The translations under genes and the position numbers were made by a program. A stretch of 64,000 nucleotides of DNA from the NCBI GenBank assembly GCA_033026295.1, contig CM065176.1, forward strand, positions 8,411,945-8,475,944, read 5' to 3'. The stretch is from Channa striata (Eukaryota > Chordata > Actinopteri > Anabantiformes > Channidae). Of this stretch, positions 24,510 through 38,545 are shown piece by piece. The notes beneath the pieces were generated by a model. The model had not been told where the DNA came from and ran no database searches. It saw only the letters and a list, made by a program, of their open reading frames with translations. The first letter of the stretch is position 1, and each line of letters opens with the position of its first letter.

Positions 24510-27500
24510 CTGCAGACGGAAGACGATCACAAATCACATTAACAAAACCCCACCTGGTGTGTGTGTGTATGTGTGTGTGTGTGTGTGTGTGTCCAAATAT
24601 CCTAATCACCTCCAAGATGCCCTTCTTCTTTCCCTCAGTCACTGTTTCTCCAATCAGGGTTGAGAAACAGTCTTTGCAGACTTTGTTCATCTTGTAGTTG
24701 TCGTATTCAAGGTGTGCCTTATAGTCGGAACATTTCCAGCACACCACCTGAGCACGAGAAGATCTTGTAAGTGATGAAGGCACCAAAAGCTTTGTATTTT
24801 ATGTGAAGTAATCCTTTAAAAAAAAAAACACATCACTAGCATCTATTTATATGCTGATTTAAGAGGAAGTGCTTAGTATTGATTCATTCAGTCACCGGTA
24901 CATTGACTGAAACACCACATTACAACAGTGACTAATTACACCCCTTTGGTAGGAAACCATCACAGAGTCAGTGTGTGGGCTGTGAACCTGCATGGCCTGT
25001 CAGGAGGTCTGAGCCCACTGCAGGGTCCTCTGTCCTCCACCTACTGTACACTCATTATTCACATCACTTACATAGCCGCAGGCTCGGCAGTGGTGTCTCC
25101 GCCGTGTCAGGGCATTGAAAGGCTCTTTACACTTCATACACATTGTCACTTCGTTGTCGCGGATCCATCGAGGGGCGCGCTTCCCCAGCTCCGCTTTCTG
25201 TGTGGAAACACCAAGATGCTCAGAACGACAGCAGGGAAAGGCTGCGGCGGTTTACAATTAAACACTTGATGCGATACTGACCGAAACTTCCTCCACATCT
25301 TTTAATGCGTTCTTGAATGATTCATTTTTTTGCTGGAAGATCTCAATGGTCTCCTGGACAGCCTGAAAGGTCAAAACCACACCCCGATCAAACGTCATTC
25401 ATTCTTCGATTACGTGTAACCAAGGTAAAAAAATAATAATAATTCTGAAAATCTCCTACGTACCTTAATCCAGTCCGCCTTGTCTTGCTCTGAGCTGAGG
25501 AAGAAAAACAAAACCGAGTAAGCAATAAAATCCGCCTTAAGTATAACTTATGTAAAATTCTTCCTGTTCCTCTCATAAGTTATACCAACATAGCAGTTAG
25601 CTGTGGTGAGTTTATTTAGAGATTCAGACCATGGGTGTGATCATTTAGGTGGCCTTTGAAATTACACTGTATGGGCTACAAATGACATACAATTATATCC
25701 AGAGCTGCGGGACAGGATTTGCAACACGACTTCTCCACATAATAAACTCCAAAGACAAATCTTGAAATCACTGTCTCGTCTGTCTGTGTAATGCGCTCAC
25801 CTGGCCTGTAGCTCCAGTGTCCGCTCCTTCCCGGACACCTGGAAGGTGTGGGGGTAGTCCTCGTTGCTTGTTTCCAGGACCTTCATGCCGTCTATGCCTA
25901 TACGTGTCCTCACCGTGTACTTGGGCCCTCCCAGGCTGAATTTGGGCACGCAGTACAACAGCATGTTGTTGAACTGGTAGAAAACAACGAATATGAATCA
26001 GAGCTCTTCTAGTTTGTCTCAGTTTCTGGCGTTTTCCAATCCTAAACGCTGCACGTAACCTGAACTACACAGATGGGAGACATTCAGCCGGAGGCTAATA
26101 AGAAACAGCCAAAACATAATCACATCATCTGACAATCTCAGTAATTTAGAGTTCTGTTCATGCGGCCCCTGTGTATCCTTACGCAGAGGTGTGCCGGGCA
26201 TGAAATGATTCACTTGTTTCAACTGAGTTGTGCGGGCGAAGTCTGGCCTCAGCATATTTCCCTGCAGTGTCCTTCATTATAGAAGGAAACGTTTCGGGGC
26301 TGGAGAGATTCTCTCACCAGTAAAAGGTATCGCTCCATGGCTGCGGTGTTCCTGGCTGCCAGTTTCAGGATGTGGCCCTCTTTAATGAACTCGTTAGAGG
26401 GATGAACAATGTCCTCCTCCTCCCCCAGCATCTCGTATATTTCCATCAGTTTCTTGAGATTCTCCTAAAAGGGGAAAATGATTTCAGTTACATTTTAATG
26501 TGTCAGACAGACCTAAAGTCTGAAGAACATGGTTTACAATTTGTACTTACAGATTTTCGTATAGCAGAATTGGAATGAGTAGCTGCGGTGGCGATAATTT
26601 CTAACGACTCTGTGGGAAAAAAGTAGATGACCTTTACATTTACTATAACCCCCGTTCTTAAAACTGACCCCGAGACATTTTTATGACTTACTTTCTGCGT
26701 CTCGCCGGTCAGGGTCATCCTGAGGCAGCTTCTTCAGATAGTCTTTGAGCAGCATTTCATATCGAGGGACTCTCTGCACAGGCTCCAACATGTGATGCTG
26801 AAGTGTCAGACAGCCGCAGACCTCTTGACTCTGCCCGGAAATAAACAGAAAACTTGAATTAAACCTTTCTATGTATTGCAGCATATGGGCATATGGAAAA
26901 TATGTTTATTCAGCCCTTAACCTCTTACATTTTGACAAAACCACACAATTGTTGCTTTTAGTGCAACACTCCACCTTGACTCAAACCTCTTTTCAAGATA
27001 AAGGGGCTGTTTTCAAGACGAAACTGTGATCCACACAGAACACACCTGTATCTCCTGAATGATAGTCTTGAATTGAGGCGACCGGTCAGTCCAGTGTTTC
27101 AGCAGCTCCATGGCATGGTCGAAATTCTTCACGTACTCAGCGTACATCTTGAGGAAGGGTGTGAGTTTCTGCAGGATGTCCCCGATGCGAGGTTTGGATG
27201 CCCTGCAGAGAGGGAGGCACGAATTGCAAATCAATTTCTAGTGGATTTGTGGATGTTTTGAGTTTGTTAATCATGACGTGGAGACTTGAAGTTGCCAGAA
27301 TTGTCAAACCAACGATGTTTACATAATGGATTTGTTATAGCGCAGATTTGACTTGGAATCTCACCATTCTCCCATGCGTTTCTCCAGATCTGGAAGCAGA
27401 AACTGGCTGTGAAAGGCGTAGATGGAGACGACGTTGGAGAAGATGTTCTTCACTATGTCCACAGGGAATGAGCCCTTATTCGCCTCCTCCATTAGCTTAG

Positions 27501-30500
27501 CACAGAACACCTACAGACCCACATACAGCAAGAAACTGCCATCAGGGTTTCTCCACTGTGTAATGTAAAGCTGCTACTACCATGTGTTGTATGCTCGAAA
27601 CAGAGAAGTGAAGTGGAGCTCTCATGAGTTCCTCACCTGGTCCAGAAGGTTCAGTCTCGCCACGTAGGCCTTCTCAGTCTGCAGGAGCTCATTGGCAATC
27701 TTAAACAGCTTTTGCTCATTTGTCTCCTGAAAAGACAACGGTGGACAAACGATTGAATGCATTGAATGGGCGCCTGCATTTATTTCCACATCACTGTTGT
27801 GTGTGAGTGAACATTCTCATCCTGCAAGTTCCTGTTTTGTCCAGGTGTCATGATAGGACTGGATTTAATTTGCTCTTTCAAAAGAGCCATCAAAGTGTGA
27901 CGATCCAAGGAACGAAGTGGCATTTGATGCATTTATCGTAGTGATTCCAATTCAACAGCTCAGCGACCTGTCTCCAGTTTGAGTGGAGTTAGCTGCTGCT
28001 GTAATGTGAGCAGCAGCATGTAGCACGGATGTGTGCCTCACTAACACTGGACTGTGGTGTAGCAGTCGGCCCTCAGAACAAGAAATGAAAATATGGGGAA
28101 AAGGGAAATGACACTAAATGAAGAAAAGGACATGAAAATAGGCTCATTTGAGAGGAGCCTGTTCTGTGCAGATCGGATTATTGGTGAACGGCACACAGCG
28201 ATCCTGACTCGCTCGGATGTGTTACATACGCCCTGTGAGATCAAGGCCGGTGCAGTTTTTGGGGCCACACACTGCACTGCCTCTCCACAGAGTGTCAGGC
28301 CTCAGGGCACGATCGAAAATGCCAGGCATGATCTAACAGCTGATTGGTTGAGATAATTATAGGACTGTCTGCTCTAATGTTTAATGTGAGATATACTGAT
28401 GTGATTGAAGTTTGATTCTCAGAACTGAAAAAATGTGGTGCCACATCAGAGTCTGAATACATCAGCTTATACTACACACAGTTCACAGACAATCTGCAAT
28501 ACAGGAAAGTACTGCAGACTGCCCACAATCTAATGATAGAGACACCTAATAACTGCAATAATTTAAGTCAAAATATTAAGCGACAAGATATTTGTGGGGT
28601 GAACAGATTCCTAAAATAATATCTTCCGAAATGTTTAAGCCCTAAATTTTAGATTATAGAGTAATAATGACAGTGTATTTCTTATTACACTTATTATTAA
28701 ACTGCAGCAAACGGATGCAGCTGAATCCATAAAAGCAAATCATCCCTGTAGCATTTAAACATTGCTCCTTTTATATACAAGAACAAATAATTATGGGAGA
28801 TTAAGAAAAAGATAATAGCATGTTGATATCGTACCGTATTTAATATGCATTAGATATCATGAGAAGGAAGTATTTGTGCCTACAGATGACGGCTTTACTA
28901 ATCTGTATGGCTTGAAATCCCCCGCCCCCATCCCACTATACATAACTACAAGGAAGTGGTATCTTCCTGTAAAACCCTTGTGGCCTCACATTTAAATACA
29001 CATCATTCATTTGTCAATGTCTGTCAATGCGCTATGTTCCTAATTTTTAGGTGAGTTTCTGTGAAATGACTTTCCTCAAAGTAAAATTGTAAAGCTCTTT
29101 CATGTTATTAGCGGCTTCTTCCAAATATAGTTTGATGTGCATTAGGAAGAATGCATTGTGTTATGTTTTCTATAGTGCTATAGGTTCATGTGCACAGTAC
29201 AGAAGACCAGTGGAAAATACAGTAATGAAGCAGATTTGCTGTGAGAAACGTTCCTGATATCTCCACAACCAGATGTGGTTGGACAAAAAAAGCTCGAGAT
29301 AAGCTCGGAAAAATCCAGTGCATTGTTAAAGATTAAAGCAGGGCTCCCAGGCTTTGTTTCTTTGCGTCCCCATCACAGGTTTCAGATGTCTATGAGTTCT
29401 TAGCAGTTCCACCAAAGAGTGAAACTTCTCACACTGTTTCACGTTAATGTTTTTCACTTATTTTTTATATTTCCCGTTTCCCAAAGCTGAGCTGATAAAC
29501 AAGACTGGACGTATGAAAAAGCAAACAGTGGTGTATTTATATGAGCGGCAGATGCAAAGTGTTCTTCTCTGAAATGTTTTCACACTTTCTGCACATTTAG
29601 CTCAGGTTTCTGTCTGTCAGTTATTCCTCAGGGAAACGTACGGTTCTGAGTAAGGCCCTTTGAATTACCTTCCCTCGAGCTGCTAAACGCTCCTCTGTGA
29701 TGAGCTGAAATTCAACATGCTGCTGAGTGATGAGGTAACTCTCAGTTTCATCACCATAACCCTATTTAGACTGACGTCGTTTTAATAACAATACTAACTA
29801 TAGCTGCTTGAAATACATGTTCTCATGCAGTTATTGCTTGATGTACATAAGTATTGTTTTGTTACTACTTGTCAAAATGTAAAATAGCTGAGAGCCCAGG
29901 AATACATAAAGGTCACTGGCAAAATGAAGGGAGTTTAAGAAGTACCAGTGTAAAGACAATACTGCACGTTAACTCATTCATTCAGTTCAGTAAATGCCTT
30001 GATTGTCGACTAGATGGAGAAAATCGATCAGTCGATGGTACAGAGGATTATTTTTTTATATTACCTCTCTCTCTTTTTGATAATGTTGAGACTACATGGC
30101 TTGAAATTAACCTGAGGTTTTTATAGTTGACAACACCACACACCACATGTCCCCATGGGGCAGGTCGCTGAGGCATGAATTCAGCTGCACTCAACATCTG
30201 CTCAACCACCCCCTTCCCCCACCTCCCTGTGAGACGCGACATTCAAACGTGTTTGCTTGTAACTGGATCCTCACACTGTTAGAGTGACCCAGAACTGAAG
30301 TAGTTCAGAGGATTTAACTAGACTGAAAGCCCACCCACCACTTATCTTAACCCCCTTAACCTGTCAAGGGTCTCGGGCTGCCGAGGCCCGTCCAGCTGTC
30401 ACTGGGTGAGGGGCAGAGGTCACTCTGGAGAGGTCACCAGTCTGTCTCTTGCCCAGCACAGAGAGACAAACGTTCACGCTGACATTCACGCATACTGGTG

Positions 30501-33500
30501 GTTCAGAGTTACCAGAACATGCATGTCTTTGAACATGCAAGGAAACCCACGCAAGCACAGTGAAAAGAAACGAACTGCTGAACTTCAAGCTGTGAGGTGG
30601 CAGCACCAACATCTCCACCAACATGCCCTGAAAACCCCAGGGCATAAACAAACTGCAGTTTTTTTTTATTAGAGACTGTAGCCAGAGCAACAAGGCGTGT
30701 GTGTCAGCATGTAAATACTTGATGCGAGAGATGCATAAATCACTTAGGTGCGAGGAGAACAAAATGCAGCAAAGGTATGCAAATACCTTATGGTCTGTGC
30801 TCCCATCTTCCTTCCTGGGCTCGTCTTCTGTTTTACTCCCACTGTCCTCATTCCCAGTGTGGCTTTCTGAGACAGTTCTGTCTGGGTCTAGAGGTGAATG
30901 ATCCTCGCACTCTTCTGGACGCTGGTCCACCACATCTCCATTCACCAGGCCGACAGTCTTTATCCTCAAACCTTGATCCTCCTTCTCCTCTTTGTCCTTG
31001 TCCTGCTCCATCTGCACTAGCACGCCGTTAGCTGCGGGTTTGTGGTCATCCTGCTGCAGCGAGGCCGGCACAGACGAGTGGTTCTCTTGAGTCCTGCTGG
31101 TTTCGCTTTGTTTCTGGTAGGGGCGGTGAGCTGGGCTGCAGCTGTTTGAGTTGCTGTTTGAGTTGCTGATATGTTTGAGAGGCGAGCTGTCTCTCTTGTG
31201 CTCTGTGTTGCTGGAGGAACAGAGGAAAAGGCAGAGGGGAAGTCAATCAGCACCACAAAAGCACAGAGAGAGCTAACTAACGGCCTTCCTTTATAAAGGA
31301 AAGCAACACAAGCTCGGTTTGATGGCGGCTCAAGCCGACACACTGATCGGAGAGTGTGAGACACAGCAGTAAGCAGAGAGCTGTAACACATGAGAGTGAG
31401 AGTTAAAAATAAAACTGTGGACGTACACAAACTTCCCTCAGTCTTATGAGGTTTCTGAGGCTGCTGTAATACACAGGAAGTGTGTGTGTGTGTGCAGAGG
31501 AGGAACAGAGGTACCGTAATGAGGAGGACAGGAGGAGTAGGAGGGGAGCTACAACACTACCCCCAAGAGACAGATGCTGTCCTACTTCCACACACGGAGA
31601 AGCTGCTTTATATATTGTGCTGTAACATCTCTATCGTTCCACTCTGTAGAACTGAAGCTAGAATTACATGAACACACACACACACTGAAGCACATACAAT
31701 GTCACCATTCAGCTGCTCTACATCCTGTACTGGCAGTAAATCCAGCTGTTTCCCTCCGGACCTCCTGTGTTACAGCAAACACCAGTTTACAACAGCTACT
31801 GTACCACAGCACTTGCTGGTCTTACTCCTGGTCTTCAGCTATTCACAAATCAGTTCAGGGCAAAACAAGCACAGCCTAGAATATAGTCAGATCTTTAACA
31901 AAGAGGAAACAAAATGATATTATGGCTGGAATCCAACCTTTAGAGATGCAAAAAAAAAAAAAAAAAAACAAGACAAACAAATTAAAACATCACGCAAGCA
32001 GTGGCGATTCTTAGCCTTAACTGTAGCGCTGAGTGTGTCTGTGCTGGAGGAACAGGAAGTAGGTCTAAATAGAGGAACAACAACAGGCTGGTGAAACACT
32101 CAACAGATGAATCACTTCTGGGCCATTGGCCACCTGAGGAGTTAAAACAATGTATATACACCTCTCAGAGGAAGACTGATGAATACCACGATAAGCTGGT
32201 GAGAGACATTTAACTCTGTGTTTCAGACACACACACACACACACACACACCACAGAGTAGTGCGTGTAAGGTAGTGTAGTGCACCTTCGCACATAAATAG
32301 CACAACATGTTCCATGACAAACATCTTTTCAAATGAGCTGAACTCTACAAGATATAAGAATAACTTGACTTGCCACGTGGGAGTCCAGGTGCCTTTAAGG
32401 CAGCAAAGAGCGTGTGAACCAGATTAGTATATTAGTAGGCTAATTCTGTCCTCAGAAGCCACGGGTCTTTCTGTCCTTTCTGTTCACAGACCAGCTCTGC
32501 AGCGCGTCAGAGACAACGGTAAAGACGACGACTCCGATTAGCCTCCTTCCACCCTCACAAATGTGGTCAAAAGGTTGTGGAGAATGCCGCTCGTGTCAGT
32601 CAGTCTTTTCAGGCCAGTGATGACTTGCAACGTGATTCTGCACACTGAAGAGAGAGGAGGACATTTTCGGTGGGCTGCTGCTGCTGCTGCTGCAGGCTGA
32701 ATATTTTCGGGCGATACTTTATGAGCGGCTGCGACAAGGGAGCCATTGTTGTGCCTCACACCACCATCAGTCGGCCTACCCTCAACTTGGGTGACGCTGC
32801 AGCTCCAGTGAAAAAATTACTGTACATGTCTTCAATAAAACACGTGATGGACAAAAAAAGCCGGAACTGCACCAGTACATGTCAAAACCTAGAGAAACCT
32901 TGCACTTCTTTAAAATTAGTCAGCACAAGCTTTTGTGTAAAACTCTGGCAGCAGATTGCTTAAAGCTGCGTGTAACAATGGGGCAAGAAGATCAAAGTAC
33001 AGACGTCTACATTAATCGAAGAGATCCTACCTCATTCTGCGGGGTTTCATCTCACTACACAGAGTGCGGTCCAACAACTGAATGAGGAGCTGTGCTTCCC
33101 CTCGCCTGTACAAATCTCCTTTCATCCCCTCACTAACGCTTGGCTTGTGAAGCACGGGCTAATCTCCAGTTGTTCAGTCTGCAGCTCTCGTCTGAGTTAC
33201 TTTTACTGAGCCAAGCCAGAGGACAGACTTCTGCTTTTCCTTCTTGAAATAGTACAGGAAATGTTTGGAAAGAAAAAAGTTTTCCGCTACTGTGATTACA
33301 ACGGTGTGAATGAGGTAATTTCATTACAAAAGCTAGTAAATGATGTGGATTAAGTAAAAATGTTGTTTTGAATTTGATGTTTTGAATCAGCGACATTTCT
33401 GAATTAATCAATGCATAATATTATAAAATCAATTTCTTCCACAAGTCCTACAGTCCTGTATCCACTCGACTTTTCATCTCAGCACATTCTCTTCCTGTAT

Positions 33501-35976
33501 TTTCTCTGTGGGAAGGGAAACACACCAGCAGCAGAGAGTAAAGAGCCCATACCTGTTCTCCTCAAAGCGGCTGATGAGGTCTGACACTTTGGAGTGTTTC
33601 TCCCTTTGTCGCTCCCTGTTCACAGCTCCTTTTCCTCTTCCTTCTCCTCCTCCTCCTCCTCCGCCACCTTCCTCCTCCATGCCCAATAAAAGCGGTGGTC
33701 TCTGGATACGGCCCAGCGGGGATGAGAGCTCCGTCACCGGGCTCTGGAGATGCAGCGGCTTTGGAGGCACTGGGAAGAGAATAGAAACAACCTTAGATGA
33801 TGGTCACTGCTGTGCGGTTCCTTTAGGGGACAATGTCCTTTTTTGCAGTTTCATTTTCATACTGTAGGTGGTGATGTACGCTGTCCCCACTGACCACACA
33901 CACAGGAACAATAAAATAAATGTAAGAAAGAAGCTGAGCACAACGTAGGGAAACTAGTTTTGATTTTCTCTTAGATGATTATTTATTTACAGCAACGGAA
34001 AGAATGGAGCTCAGTCTTATCTGTGTAGAATGATTGACTTTGCTCAAATAAAAGGGGAACATGGCACAGGGTTCACTGATTGCTTATCAACTTACATAAC
34101 TAAATTCCTGTTTTCACAGTTTCCACAGCATTTGTGTTTCTAGACATTGACACAGTAAGTGAGCAGAAAAGCACGGCATTAAAGCAGAACAAGGGTTACA
34201 CTGAGACTCAACAGTCACTCTGTATGCGTCAGTACTCTCACACATGAATCATAGACTGACGGGCTGTGACAGCTGTGTCCTCCGACCCTCACGCTGTGCA
34301 GCGTGCGCCTCAACTGTTGTTATTGTACCTTGTGGTTTACACGGCAGCCGAGCTCTGCTGCCAGAGCCTCTTCCATTGACCCCTCCCTTGCTCTTGTCGG
34401 TCGCTCCGCCACCCGCCCGCTTCAGACAAGCCTGCACGCTGGGTGGGTCGCTGCGTTCGCACGCCGGGCTACTGCCTAGAGCTGAAGGGCACAGAGACAA
34501 AGAGAGAGAGCATGTCTATTATTACGAGATCAATGATTAAATCAGCGTCTCCTGTTTCACAGTTGATGAAATATGAGTGATGATACAGATTATGATCAGG
34601 TAATGTGAACTGAAAACAGTGACAGGATTTAGGTTGTATTTTTCCTTCTATTATTTACGAGGGAAATGACAGAAAATGTGGGCAGGATGATTACAACAAC
34701 AAAGCTAGGGTAGCTTACAAAAGTCTTTCCAGTGGTCCGACCTCGTCTGCAAATGACTGTTTGCCAATACCACATAATGTCGACATTTTGCAATAAAGCG
34801 CAGGTAGCATTTTAGCTCAATCGTTTTTGAATATTACTTTCAATTTTTTAGAGGGTGTGGTTTACTTCTCTTTGTGGCTGGAGGAGCTCTGTCGTTATGA
34901 ACCAGGGTCACCGGTTTGAATCCCGGCCCCTAATGGGCCACACCTTTCTGCAAGACATTGAGCCCAAATTGCCCACGGTGTGTGTATGTATGCGTGCATG
35001 TATGTTCACTTCTAAGTTGCTTTGGACAAAAGCTTCTACCTAATGACTAAATGTAAATGTTCTCAGACAGATGATGCATCACAGCCACGGTCATATTTTG
35101 CTTATTACACCGATGCCACTATTGGATAACCATTCATCAAACTCAATCATTCTGCAGTTGTGTGAAGCGTCTTGTAAATATTAATGATCATAAGTCAAAG
35201 TGCCATTGTGCTTACAGGAAAGGCTTTTCTGCATTTAAATATTGCTTAAAAAAATACAAGTGCATTGCCATGTATCGGTGATCCATTTGTAAATGTAGTT
35301 TAACCACTTATCTCAGTAAAAAAGGTCCAGAGAGCTGGAGCCTCCTAATGAATTCTGCACCACAAGGTTACACAACGATTTTCCAGTTCACAGCCTTATT
35401 TTGGCTTTATTCGAACTCAAAACTAGTCAAAGGACTTTCAAGGCCTGGAGGATCGCTGTGCTTTTACGCAAATATTCCCCCATGAAGCTTCAGTGTGTTT
35501 ATAAAATCAGAGATCAAATCATTCTTCCCTCACTTCATCTCTGCAGACAATCACAGCCCACACAGTTTACACATATTCACTGCCGCAAATGTCTTTATGA
35601 TAAACAGCTGGAGGCTGAAGATTAATGAGTGTCAGACAGTTCAGTTGACTATTCGGGCTAATAAAGCAGTTGATGACCCAACCGGCTGTCCACAGATGGT
35701 ACAGCACCCGTGTTTAGATAGACCAGACAGACTGATGTGCACTAGCAGCGTTTACAATATCAAAGTCTACGTCCTTCTGACCCCGTCGCCAACACCACGA
35801 CCCACACACACAGAGTACAGCAGGGCCCTGCCCAGTATTCTCCCCTTAGCTAATGGTTTCCTTTCCATTTAAGGGGCTTGCTTTAACAGGTGTGTGTGAT
35901 TTAGCAAGTGGCACTGATGTATAAGTGGGGCTGCAGAAATCAATGTAGCTCTGTGCCTGGCTAACGTGTATGGATG

Positions 35977-36022
<46 letters not shown>

Positions 36023-38499
36023 TGCACTAGTGTACTGTATACCTTAAGGTGAAGAGAGGAGAATTGAAGCACACAGACTTTCACTTTCACAAAGGAGCAC
36101 TTACTTTCTCTGCCTTGTTCTCCTAAAAGATTTCAGTAACAAATCACAGGAAGAAAAGTCTTGTCCTGTCTCTGGCACTCACTGGTGCTAAATTGGAAAG
36201 TTGCATTTCCCATTTTCTTTTACCAAAAATTATTCAGAAGAGGCATTAGGTTCTCAAAATACCAGGCTTTCTCATCCAAAAGGAACTTACACATTTAGGA
36301 GAACTCAAGTGAAATGCTGGGACAGAAGTGAGATATGGTTTCAGAACTGTCTTCAACGTTAAACTAAGCATTTTTTTTTTTTTGTCCAGGGCAATATTAC
36401 AAAAGGGAATTTTTTTACTTTAAAAACCTTTTAAAGAGAACAATATATCAGTTATCTGGAGCCAACGTTCCTGATCCTCGCATTTCCACTCGTCTTTCAG
36501 CTTTGTTTTACAAGGTCCTAACATACTGTGTGCTGTTTGATAAATGACTGATGTAAGAACATCACCTCAAGCTACATTCTTACTCAGACCGTAATAGCAA
36601 CATTTTAAAATTAGATTATCAGTGTTTTTAAAATGAGAGCTTCCTCTGTGGCTGGAAACAAGGTTGGTAAGTCTTAACTATAATATTCAAATTAGAAGCC
36701 CTAAAACCAAAACAATGAGCCCAAAAGATGCTCTGAGCATTTGTCCTGAACGGAGATTCTCAAACAGAAAGAGAGAGAGAGAGAAACTGCCACAGAATCT
36801 TATAGTCACAGCCTCTATTTTTACAACCCAGCCGTAATTAAAGACAACAGCTCTGGCAAATGTCTGCGTGAAAATGGTCCCACACTGTGTTTGGGAGAGG
36901 AGACTTTCTAAACTCGTCCCCCAAAGTTACCAGTCAATTCAGAAGCGGCCTCAGGAATTTGTCTTGATTACGTGCTTGGCTTCCCCACATGGCCACATTA
37001 AGAGCTGACAAGAAAATATCCAGCAATAAGTTATACAGCGTATTATATATACTGCAGCCCAAAATGAGGTTTTCCGCTTGCAGATTGTACTCCACATACG
37101 GCATCTGTCCTTTGCAGGGGGTTCAATCGCCACAGCCTGGCTCCGTCTCCCAGTCCTGTTATTAAATGTGTCAAGCACCAGCCCCCCAGCGCTACATCAC
37201 AGAGGCAATTTACAACTCTGCGTGTGTGCTCTCACTTCAAACAGGGTGACTTGTGCAGGTAAGATACAGAAAAGACATATAAATAGAGGGAAAAGTAGAT
37301 ATAAATTATTTTGCCACTTGTGTAAAAAAGATAGGAATCAGATCCTTTAATTGTGTCTTCGACCAATAAACCACAGCCAAGTCTGTTACAGTAAACGCTC
37401 TAGAATGAAGTTCCTCTCTCAGAAACAATATACTTGGCAAGAATTAGAGCTCCAAGTAACACACTTTCTCTGGCGTCTCCTCTTTTAAAAAAGTGACAGA
37501 CTGCTGTGTAGAATGAATTAGAAGGAGCCAGCCACTGTGCTGCTGAAGCACTTTGATTGTCCTTCTCCATCACTGAAGGAGAAGGACTCCTGTTACCTGG
37601 AGCTGGGGCTGGCCGATGTAAGCAAAACGAGGAGCTTCTGATGGATGACCGTCGTTGAATGTAAGGTCGGCTAATACCTTTGCATTCTCACCAGTCACAT
37701 GACAAGCTGAACAAACTGCGGGGAAAATTGTTTTGCACAGAAAGTGAAACGCAGCAACAATCCAGGAAGTGACGACTTAACCAGTCAAACTGAGACTTGA
37801 CCTTTGCCTTGGTCCTCGTTGCAGGATGGTGAGACTTGTTCTCATGGAAACTAGCCTGTTACCCTCTGAAGTTGTTGCCTTTATTTCACTTCTGCATTTG
37901 AGTGCACATGCTTCCAGCTCAACAAAACAAGCACAGCGCAAATATTCAGGGTGCAAAAAATGGCGTCATCCGTGTTGCGCAAAGTATTTTCAAAGTTTGC
38001 AGTGTCTGCCCAGATCTATGTCAAATTTATATCCCAAATGAAAAAAATGTTCTGTGTTGTGTCTGTGTGTGTGTGTGTCTGTGTTGTGGTGTAACTACAG
38101 CAACATCATGTCCCTCTGACCAATCAAAGACAAGCAAAGACCATTGCTTAAGTTTATTAACATTATTTATTACAATTTGGTAACTACGACTACCTGAGCG
38201 GAGGCTTGACGGTCACATTAGCGCCAGCTGAAGTTGCACACTGTAGCTTTGAACAAGTCTAGGCAAGAAATTGTGTATTTCTGTACGATGTTGAGGAAGT
38301 TAAATGTCAAAAATAAAATATTACATAACTGTTATTGCTGTTCTTTAAAAGTAACAATGTAAGGTACAATAATACGTTCAAAGGCAGTAACGTAATGCTT
38401 TCCAATACATTTGTGTATTTTTACCAAACAGACCAACAAATTAATATTTGGTCTAATATAAGGTAAATTAAGCCTCTGTTACAAAATACCTGCCCAGTA

Positions 38500-38545
<46 letters not shown>

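Noticed and set aside
28093..28356. 87-codon open frame in the fgd4 intron
   Set aside because: Opposite strand to the gene, no homology, no splice signals; treated as chance.
30364..30786. Continuation of the fgd4 large exon past its donor
   Set aside because: The frame stays open by chance, but AAG|GTATTT at 30787/30786 joins in phase to the DH exon with the conserved ETNEQKL start.
34861..34930. Possible tRNA gene, because of a good B-box
   Set aside because: No full cloverleaf is present and the sequence runs into a SINE tail; it is the tRNA-like head of a SINE.
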